Origin: Gemmatimonas phototrophica | GTDB lineage: Bacteria > Gemmatimonadota > Gemmatimonadetes > Gemmatimonadales > Gemmatimonadaceae | Assembly: GCA_945870175.1 (NCBI GenBank) | Contig: CAMBRJ010000178.1 | Location: forward strand, 1 to 6,417 | DNA length: 6,417 bases | Direction of reading: 5' to 3' | Shown here: positions 1-5,166 of the stretch, piece by piece | How positions within the stretch are numbered: the stretch's first letter is position 1 | Layout of the letters: each line of letters starts with the position of its first letter | Notes under the pieces: model-generated | Told to the model about the DNA's origin: nothing | The model's input: the letters and a program-made list of their open reading frames with translations, nothing else | The model's database searches: none | Made by a program: the position numbers and the translations under genes

Positions 1-433
1 TCACCACATCGAGCGCACCATCCAGCAGCAGCTTGGCCAGCACCGCACTGTAGTCCTCGCGCAACTCGACACGCATCGCCGTATGACGCGTGCGTAACCG
101 TTGCACCGCGGCCGGCAGCACGTACGGCGCCACCGTCGGAATGGCCCCGATGCTTAACGTGCCCGCGCCGTCCAGACGCTCGCGCCGCATGGCGTCTTCG
201 GTGTCACGCACCTCGTCCAAAATGCGCCGCGCCCGCGGATACAACGCGCTCCCCGCCTCGGTCAGCGTGACTCCGCGCCCATGCCGGTCGAAGAGCGGCG
301 TCCCCAAATGCGCCTCCAGCCGCTGAATCTGCCCCGTGAGCGACGGCTGCGAGAGGGACAGGTGCCGCGCCGCACGACTCAACGACCCGGCGTCGGCGGT
401 TTCGACGAAGGCGCGAAGGAGCATCGTATCCAT
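1..433 (-). CDS. oxyR: OxyR-type LysR-family peroxide-sensing regulator (3' part beyond the window)
   Basis: LysR-type transcriptional regulator, most likely the hydrogen-peroxide sensor OxyR. Only the first 144 residues are present; the gene runs off the left edge. Residues about 2-60 form the winged helix-turn-helix, with the family core SQPSLTGQIQRLEAHLG at 28-44 and a second conserved stretch RGVTLTEAG at 53-61. The effector domain starts near residue 92 with SIGAIPTVAPYVLP (94-107), which closely matches the OxyR segment IPTVGPYLLP; Thr100 falls at the same number as the peroxide-pocket Thr100 known in OxyR. The redox cysteines (Cys199 and Cys208 in E. coli) lie outside the window, so peroxide sensing is not shown directly. 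The ATG at 433 aligns residue for residue with the start of E. coli OxyR; ATG at 424 is an alternative. No Shine-Dalgarno precedes either. Divergence from katG and the OxyR-like operator between them strongly support the name. Confidence 0.87.
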   Translation of the reverse strand, partial: MDTMLLRAFVETADAGSLSRAARHLSLSQPSLTGQIQRLEAHLGTPLFDRHGRGVTLTEAGSALYPRARRILDEVRDTEDAMRRERLDGAGTLSIGAIPTVAPYVLPAAVQRLRTRHTAMRVELREDYSAVLAKLLLDGALDVV

Positions 434-439
434 GGTCCA

Positions 440-445
440 AGTATA
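440..445 (-). promoter_or_regulatory. Candidate oxyR -10 element (possibly leaderless transcript)
   Basis: On the minus strand TATACT occupies 445 down to 440, a five-of-six match to TATAAT, with 6 bp between it and the oxyR ATG at 433. No convincing -35 is found 16-18 bp upstream. If used, transcription would start at or within a base or two of the ATG, which fits the missing Shine-Dalgarno. The OxyR box would then cover about -10 to -46 and block the promoter, giving autorepression. Confidence 0.35.
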
Positions 446-479
446 AGCTAAAGCTATGGGTTGTATAGCATTTTCCTGA
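443..479. promoter_or_regulatory. OxyR operator in the oxyR-katG divergent region
   Basis: Four tetrads sit exactly 11 bp apart: ATAA (443), CTAT (454), ATAG (465), CTGA (476), each pair separated by 7 bp. The OxyR tetramer consensus is ATAG-N7-CTAT-N7-ATAG-N7-CTAT, so 13 of 16 tetrad bases match and the two central tetrads are perfect. The centre is also a perfect 17-bp dyad, GCTAT-N7-ATAGC (453-469). A fifth in-phase CTAT follows at 487-490. The secondary consensus bases inside the N7 spacers match poorly. The box lies 9 bp from the oxyR start codon and directly upstream of a candidate katG -35, as expected for OxyR autoregulation and katG activation. Confidence 0.78.
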
Positions 480-508
480 TTGCGGGCTATAGCACGCACC
501 CGTAATTT
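480..508 (+). promoter_or_regulatory. Candidate katG promoter
   Basis: A TTGCGG element at 480-485 is followed after 17 bp by TAATTT at 503-508. Each hexamer matches only three of six sigma-70 consensus bases. The -35 begins immediately after the OxyR box, the geometry usual for OxyR-activated promoters, where the activator compensates for a weak core. Transcription would start near 515 and give a leader of about 75 nt. The call rests on spacing and context rather than on strong hexamers. Confidence 0.4.
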
Positions 509-538
509 CCATGGAGCAGCTGCTGTATGGATCAGCCC

Positions 539-555
539 CTCGGTCGGTGACCGAG
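539..555 (+). other. Perfect hairpin in the katG leader
   Basis: CTCGGTC (539-545) pairs perfectly with GACCGAG (549-555) around the three-base loop GGT, giving a 7-bp, mostly G/C stem. It lies 35 nt upstream of the katG ATG and does not include the ribosome binding site at 581-584. No T-run follows, so it is not an intrinsic terminator. It could be an mRNA-stabilising element or chance in high-GC DNA. Confidence 0.4.
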
Positions 556-580
556 CCGCACACGACCCGTAGCCACGATC

Positions 581-584
581 GGAG
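581..584 (+). promoter_or_regulatory. katG ribosome binding site
   Basis: GGAG lies 6 bp upstream of the ATG at 591. It is the only clear, well-spaced Shine-Dalgarno in front of any gene start in this window and fixes the katG start. Confidence 0.75.
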
Positions 585-590
585 CACAAC

Positions 591-2804
591 ATGGAAGGGA
601 ATTCAGGGACCGGTGGCAAGTGCCCCGTCATGCATGGCGCCGCAGCGCCCACAGTCACGACGGTCGGCGGCCGCTCCAACCGCGACTGGTGGCCCAATGC
701 GCTCAATCTGGGCATCCTGCACCAGCACTCTCCCCTCTCCAATCCATTCGGCGCGGGCTTCACGTACTCCGAAGCGTTCAAGACGCTCGACGTCGCGGCC
801 CTCAAGCAGGACCTGTTCGCGCTCATGACCAACTCGCAGGACTGGTGGCCGGCCGACTACGGTCACTACGGTCCGCTGTTCGTGCGCATGGCGTGGCACA
901 GCGCCGGCACCTACCGCACGGCCGACGGCCGCGGTGGCTCGTCATCGGGCACGCAGCGCTTCGCGCCGCTCAACAGCTGGCCCGACAACGGCAATCTCGA
1001 TAAAGCCCGTCGTCTGTTGTGGCCGATCAAGCAGAAATACGGCAACGCGCTCTCGTGGGCCGACCTCATGATCTTCGCGGGCGACTGTGGCATGGAATCC
1101 ATGGGCTTCAAGCCCTTCGGTTTCGCCTTCGGCCGCGAGGACGTGTACGAACCCGAGCAGGACATCTACTGGGGTGCTGAAGCCGAGTGGATGGGCGACA
1201 AGCGCTATCAGGGCGACCGTGAGCTCGAGAACCCGCTGGCAGCCGTGCAAATGGGTCTGATCTACGTGAACCCGGAAGGCCCGAACGGCAATCCCGACCC
1301 GATGGCCTCCGCCCGCGACATCCGCGAGACGTTCGCGCGCATGGCGATGAACGACGAAGAAACGGTCGCGCTCGTGGCCGGCGGCCATACGTTCGGCAAG
1401 GCGCACGGCGCCGGCGACACGGCCCATGTGGGAGTGGAGCCCGAAGGCGCCAGCATCGAACTGCAGGGCTTTGGCTGGGCCAACAGCATGGGTACCGGCA
1501 AGGGCGGCGATACGATCACCAGCGGCGTCGAAGGCGCCTGGAAGCCAAACCCGACCACCTGGGACGGCGGCTACTTCGCCACCTTGCTCGGCTACGAGTG
1601 GCAGCTCACCAAGAGCCCGGCCGGCGCGCATCAGTGGACGCCGACCGATCCGGCCGCGGCCACCACGGTGGTTGACGCGCACGATCCGACCAAGCGTCAT
1701 GCGCCGATGATGTCCACCGCCGACATGGCGCTGCGTACCGACCCGGCGTATCTCGCGATCTCGAAGCGGTACCACGAAAACTTCGAAGAGTTCGCCGACG
1801 CGTTCGCGCGCGCCTGGTTCAAGCTCACGCACCGCGACATGGGCCCGAGCACGCGCTACCTCGGTCCGCTCCAGCCGAGTGAATCGCTCATCTGGCAGGA
1901 CCCGATTCCCGCCGTGGACCACGCTCTGATCGACGCCCACGACATCGCGTCCCTCAAGAGCACGATCCTCGCGTCGGGACTGTCCATCGGACAGCTCGTG
2001 AACACCGCGTGGTCGTCGGCCTCCACCTTCCGCGGCTCCGACAAGCGCGGTGGTGCCAACGGCGCGCGCATCCGTCTTGCGCCGGCCAAGCAGTGGGAAG
2101 TGAACCAGCCGGTGAAGCTCGGGCGCGCGCTCGAGATCTTCGAGACGATTCAGCAGCAGTTCAACGCGGCGCAGACTGGCGGCAAGAAGGTGTCGATCGC
2201 CGACCTGATCGTGCTTGGTGGCGGCGCGGCCATTGAGGCGGCCGCCGCGAAGGCGGGGACGCCGGTGACGGTGCCGTTCACGCCGGGCCGCATGGATGCG
2301 TCGCAAGAGCAGACGGACACGCATTCGTACGCGGTGCTCGAGCCACAGGCCGATGGCTTCCGCAACTACCAGAAGGCCGCGTACACGGTCACCGCGGAAG
2401 AATTGCTGGTCGACAAGGCGCAGCTCCTGACGCTCACGGCGCCCGAGATGACGGCCTTGGTCGGCGGCATGCGGGTGCTGAACGCGAACGTGGGACAGGC
2501 CAAGCATGGCGTGTTCACCGACCGCCCCGAGACGCTCACCACCGATTTCTTCGTGAACCTGCTCGACATGCGCACCACGTGGAAGCCGATCGCCGACTCG
2601 AAGGAGGTGTTCGAAGGGCGCGACCGAGCCACGGGTGACGTGAAGTGGACGGCGACGCGTGCGGACCTTATCTTCGGATCCAACTCGCAGCTGCGCGCGC
2701 TCGCCGAGGTGTATGCGCAGGACGATGCGAAGGAGAAGTTCGTGCATGACTTCGTGGCGGCCTGGACCAAGGTGATGCACCTCGATCGCTTCGAGCTCGC
2801 CTAA
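591..2804 (+). CDS. katG: Catalase-peroxidase KatG, complete
   Basis: Bifunctional heme catalase-peroxidase that removes hydrogen peroxide in the cytoplasm, by dismutation or with an electron donor. The 737-residue length is typical. GGAG at 581-584 lies 6 bp before the ATG, and the N-terminus carries the usual GKCPVMHG (residues 9-16). The distal triad is in VRMAWHSAGTYR: Arg99, Trp102, His103. Trp102, Tyr225 and Met251 are placed to form the family's covalent Met-Tyr-Trp adduct needed for catalase activity. The proximal heme ligand is His266 in GGHTFGKAHG, with Trp317 and Asp378 as partners. The channel Asp132 and mobile Arg415 (HRDMGP) are present. Ser311 corresponds to Ser315 of the M. 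tuberculosis enzyme, so that well-known isoniazid-resistance site carries the normal residue. From about 430 onward is the heme-less second peroxidase-like domain. Control by the adjacent OxyR box is likely. No terminator is visible after the stop. Confidence 0.99.
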   Translation: MEGNSGTGGKCPVMHGAAAPTVTTVGGRSNRDWWPNALNLGILHQHSPLSNPFGAGFTYSEAFKTLDVAALKQDLFALMTNSQDWWPADYGHYGPLFVRMAWHSAGTYRTADGRGGSSSGTQRFAPLNSWPDNGNLDKARRLLWPIKQKYGNALSWADLMIFAGDCGMESMGFKPFGFAFGREDVYEPEQDIYWGAEAEWMGDKRYQGDRELENPLAAVQMGLIYVNPEGPNGNPDPMASARDIRETFARMAMNDEETVALVAGGHTFGKAHGAGDTAHVGVEPEGASIELQGFGWANSMGTGKGGDTITSGVEGAWKPNPTTWDGGYFATLLGYEWQLTKSPAGAHQWTPTDPAAATTVVDAHDPTKRHAPMMSTADMALRTDPAYLAISKRYHENFEEFADAFARAWFKLTHRDMGPSTRYLGPLQPSESLIWQDPIPAVDHALIDAHDIASLKSTILASGLSIGQLVNTAWSSASTFRGSDKRGGANGARIRLAPAKQWEVNQPVKLGRALEIFETIQQQFNAAQTGGKKVSIADLIVLGGGAAIEAAAAKAGTPVTVPFTPGRMDASQEQTDTHSYAVLEPQADGFRNYQKAAYTVTAEELLVDKAQLLTLTAPEMTALVGGMRVLNANVGQAKHGVFTDRPETLTTDFFVNLLDMRTTWKPIADSKEVFEGRDRATGDVKWTATRADLIFGSNSQLRALAEVYAQDDAKEKFVHDFVAAWTKVMHLDRFELA

Positions 2805-2839
2805 CACTTTGCTGTTTCCGTCCTTCAGCCCAACGCCCC

Positions 2840-3958
2840 ATGTACAGCCGTCGTGAATTCATCGGCACCGGTCTTGCGGCGCTGGGTACCGCATCAATGT
2901 TCGACCCGCGCGTGCTCGTGGCCGGACGCGCGGCGAAAAAGATTCTTATTCTCGGCGGCACCGGTTTTGTCGGTCCGCACGATGTCCGCGAGGCGCTGAA
3001 GCGCGGACATCAGGTCACGATCTTCAATCGTGGCAAGAGCGCGCCGGGCATGTTCGGCAAGGATGTCGAGGAACTGGCCGGCGACCGCGCGAATGACCTC
3101 AGCGCGCTGAAGGGACGGAAGTGGGATGCCGTGATCGACGAGTCGGCCTCGCTGGCCAGTGCACCCGACTGGGTGAAGCTCTCGGTCGACCTGCTGAAAG
3201 ACAACGTCGATCAGTATCTGTTCATCTCGACGCGCTCGGTCTATCAGGACCTCAGCCGCGTGCCGATGTCGATCGAGGCACCGGTGCTCACGCTCGAGAA
3301 TTCGCCGATCGAAGCCGGCAAGCCGCTCAGCTACGGACACGCCAAGGCGTACGCCGAAAAGGCGGCCCATGCGGGAATGCCGGGGCGCGTCACGGTGGTG
3401 CGTCCGGGTCTCATCGTGGGCCCCGAGGACGACACCGATCGCTTCACGAACTGGCCGGTGCGCATCGCGCGCGGCGGCAACGTGCTGGTGCCGGGCGATG
3501 GCAGCGACCACGTGCAGATCATCGATGCACGCGATCTCGTGAAGTTCTGCATCACGCTCGTCGAGAACCGCACGTTCGGCGTATTCAACGGTGTCGGCCC
3601 ACAGGGCGGGATGCCGTTCAGGGAGTTCGTGTCGCGCATTCAGAAGGGGGTCGGCGGCAATCCCACGTACACCTGGGTCGATGCCGACTTCCTGCGCGCG
3701 AACGGCGCCAATCCCTATGGCAAAGAGTTGCCGGTGTTCCAGGTGATGCGTGGACGCACGGCAGGCTTTGCCCGCTTCGACATCACGCCCGAACTCAAGG
3801 CGGGACTCACGGTGCGCTCGATGGAAGACACCGCGCGCGACACGCTCGCGTGGTGGAAGACACTGCCGGCTGAACGACAGGCCGCGATCAAGACGGGTTT
3901 TACGCCGGAGCGTGAGACAGCACTGCTGGCGCTCTGGAAGGCTCGCACCCCCAAGTGA
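2840..3958 (+). CDS. Twin-arginine-signal NAD(P)-binding SDR (epimerase/dehydratase, CSP41-like)
   Basis: A 372-residue extended or atypical short-chain dehydrogenase; substrate unknown. The N-terminus MYSRREFIGTGLAALGTAS has a twin-arginine motif (S3-R4-R5-E6-F7) and a weakly hydrophobic stretch to about residue 22, indicating Tat export as a folded, cofactor-loaded protein. No clean A-x-A cleavage site is seen, so it could stay membrane-tethered. The Rossmann fold begins at 35 (ILILGGTGFVG) with glycines 39, 42 and 45. FNRGK at 62-66 ends the second strand; Arg64 there hints at NADP. GDR (81-83) and ISTRSVY (129-135) follow, and Tyr165 with Lys169 forms the YxxxK pair, so catalysis is possible. 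The sequence style (GHQVTIFNRGK, RPGLIVGPEDD) resembles CSP41-type SDRs. It starts 35 bp after katG with neither a Shine-Dalgarno nor a recognisable promoter, suggesting read-through from katG. Its stop overlaps the CIA30 gene. The family call is firm; the role is not known. Confidence 0.9.
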   Translation: MYSRREFIGTGLAALGTASMFDPRVLVAGRAAKKILILGGTGFVGPHDVREALKRGHQVTIFNRGKSAPGMFGKDVEELAGDRANDLSALKGRKWDAVIDESASLASAPDWVKLSVDLLKDNVDQYLFISTRSVYQDLSRVPMSIEAPVLTLENSPIEAGKPLSYGHAKAYAEKAAHAGMPGRVTVVRPGLIVGPEDDTDRFTNWPVRIARGGNVLVPGDGSDHVQIIDARDLVKFCITLVENRTFGVFNGVGPQGGMPFREFVSRIQKGVGGNPTYTWVDADFLRANGANPYGKELPVFQVMRGRTAGFARFDITPELKAGLTVRSMEDTARDTLAWWKTLPAERQAAIKTGFTPERETALLALWKARTPK

Positions 3959-4491
3959 GCGAACGCATCGCGCCGGTCCCGCGACGTCTCGACGACTTCG
4001 ACGCGGGGCCGGCGTTGATGACCCGACGGTGGTCGGTGTTTTCCGATCGCGTCATGGGCGGCATGAGTATCGCGAACGGCGCGATGACAACCGTGAACGG
4101 ACGCCATGCCCTCCATCTCACCGGCAACGTTTCGCTCGAACAAAACGGCGGATTCATTCAAGCGGCGTGCTCGCTCGGCGATCCGCCCGGCATCGGCCTG
4201 AACGCGCAGGGATTTCGCGGCGTTGCGCTCAGCGTGTGCGGCACCCCCGGGTCGTACTTCGTGCATCTGCGCACCGCCGACACGCGCGTGCCCCGGCAGT
4301 ACTATCGCGCGCCACTGCCGGTGTCCGGCGAATGGACCCACGTCGTGTGTGATTGGGGAGCGTTTACGCCCGTATCGATCTCCACGCCGCTGGATGTCAG
4401 CCGCATCATGCGCATCGGCATCGTGGCGGCGAAGACCGCGTTTCGCGCGGACGTCGCGCTGTCGGAGTTGTGGCTCGCGACTAGCGACTGA
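3955..4491 (+). CDS. CIA30-domain protein (complex I intermediate-associated protein 30 family)
   Basis: A 178-residue single-domain CIA30 protein, predicted to be a galactose-binding-like beta sandwich. The family signature is clear: DF at 14-15, W26-SVFSDRVMGGMS (26-38), then LTGNVSLEQNGGF (55-67) and a late aromatic region with GEWTHVVCDW (125-134). In mitochondria the family (NDUFAF1/CIA30) helps assemble complex I; bacterial members have no settled function. There is no signal peptide or membrane segment, so it should be cytoplasmic. The GTG start at 3955 overlaps the upstream SDR stop by 4 bp (GTGA), implying translational coupling; GGAAGG at 3936-3941 is a possible but distant ribosome binding site. 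The first internal ATG (4018) would remove the conserved DF, so GTG is preferred. The pair mirrors the SDR-CIA30 fusion of HCF173-type proteins of plants and cyanobacteria, pointing to a joint function. Confidence 0.9.
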   Translation: MSERIAPVPRRLDDFDAGPALMTRRWSVFSDRVMGGMSIANGAMTTVNGRHALHLTGNVSLEQNGGFIQAACSLGDPPGIGLNAQGFRGVALSVCGTPGSYFVHLRTADTRVPRQYYRAPLPVSGEWTHVVCDWGAFTPVSISTPLDVSRIMRIGIVAAKTAFRADVALSELWLATSD

Positions 4492-4510
4492 CGTCAGCGC
4501 GCATCCACGC

Positions 4511-5002
4511 TCAGCAGTCGACGCCACCGCGCATCCCACTGATGCTCACGTAGAGTGAGTCACGCGATAGCGCGCCGCCCGCCCGCCGCATCGGCACGGC
4601 GACGTGTTCGCCGCACCGGGACGCGGCACGCAACGGATGGCGACCGCCGGCCGTGACTCCAAGCGTGTACGACATGGCTGGCTCCACCGGACCGACGCTG
4701 AGCTGCGCGGTCGCCGCCGTGTCGGCGTTTGCACCAAGCATGACCACGGTGATCGGCCACGTCACACCGCTATCCAGCGGCATTTCGCCCGACACGAAGA
4801 ACGGATGGTACGGCGCCAGCTCAATGCCGCGCAGACTTCGGAGCTGCGCGCCAGAGCCCACCGACACGCGCAAGGGCTCCGCACTGGCGAACGCCGAATC
4901 CTGCGCGTAGTACGACACCTTGAGCGTCGCGCCGCGCGGACTCGGCGCGGTGCAACCGACACACGCGGCGGCGAAGAACACGACGACAGACGCACGAGTC
5001 AT
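4511..5002 (-). CDS. Predicted small lipoprotein of unknown family
   Basis: A 163-residue protein I do not recognise. Its start has a short basic n-region (MTR), a hydrophobic run VVVFFAAA (6-13) and cysteines at 14 and 17; AAAC (11-14) or CVGC (14-17) could serve as the lipobox, though neither is textbook. Lipid anchoring in the cell envelope is therefore likely rather than certain. The remainder has no membrane segment and alternates short hydrophobic and polar runs, suggesting a beta-rich fold (for example PITVVMLGANAD at 83-94). Two later cysteines, Cys130 and the C-terminal residue Cys163, could form a disulfide. Codon third positions are strongly G/C on this strand, which supports real coding over the opposite-strand frames. 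It is convergent with the CIA30 gene, 19 bp apart. No Shine-Dalgarno is seen before the ATG. It could belong to a lineage-restricted family. Confidence 0.75.
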   Translation of the reverse strand: MTRASVVVFFAAACVGCTAPSPRGATLKVSYYAQDSAFASAEPLRVSVGSGAQLRSLRGIELAPYHPFFVSGEMPLDSGVTWPITVVMLGANADTAATAQLSVGPVEPAMSYTLGVTAGGRHPLRAASRCGEHVAVPMRRAGGALSRDSLYVSISGMRGGVDC

Positions 5003-5166
5003 TCGAGTGCCACGTGGGGGTGATGAACGACCAGCATCCCGTGCGATCCAGATCCTTCTCGCTCTGCGAAGCTAGCGTACGCCCCGTGCAGGCCGACGAG
5101 GCCGCCGATAGACTTTATAGCACAAAGTACTTGTTATTGCGGACCCCTTGTCCGATACTTCTCACC
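5003..5166. promoter_or_regulatory. Divergent intergenic region between the lipoprotein and membrane-protein genes
   Basis: No gene is visible here. An AT-rich island at about 5108-5138 stands out from the surrounding high-GC DNA. It holds a 17-bp dyad, ACTTT-N7-AAAGT (5112-5128), a possible operator. On the minus strand TATAAA (5119 down to 5114) could be a -10 for the lipoprotein gene with a leader of roughly 105 nt, but no -35 was found at the right distance. Confidence 0.4.
5131..5159 (+). promoter_or_regulatory. Candidate promoter of the DUF4173-like gene, possibly leaderless
   Basis: TTGTTA (5131-5136) and GATACT (5154-5159) each match four of six sigma-70 bases and are 17 bp apart. 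Only 7 bp separate the -10 from the ATG at 5167, so transcription would begin at or next to the start codon. This agrees with the absence of a Shine-Dalgarno. The dyad at 5112-5128 ends 2 bp upstream of the -35, where a regulator could act. Confidence 0.45.

Noticed and set aside
515..524. Palindrome AGCAGCTGCT near the predicted katG transcription start
   Set aside because: Ten-base G/C-rich palindromes are common by chance here, and nothing about its spacing links it to the OxyR box or the promoter.
204..587. 127-codon minus-strand frame reaching into the oxyR-katG spacer
   Set aside because: It is out of frame with the clear LysR helix-turn-helix coding over 1-433 and would run through the OxyR box; no motif supports it.
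511..828. Upstream ATG in the katG leader (possible regulatory uORF)
   Set aside because: It has no Shine-Dalgarno, runs far into katG out of frame and encodes an unstructured Arg/Ser-rich product; it lies at or before the predicted transcription start.
942..2807. Long open frame of 621 codons on the minus strand across katG
   Set aside because: It lies antisense to a complete, motif-perfect katG. Its product is rich in Arg, His and Gly with no domain pattern, the usual result of high-GC codon use on the other strand.
4484..4500. Palindrome CTGACGTCAG at the CIA30 stop codon as a bidirectional terminator
   Set aside because: The 10-bp palindrome leaves only a short stem once a loop is allowed, the extension needs a bulged A, and no T-run follows on either strand. 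Termination between the convergent genes may be Rho-dependent.
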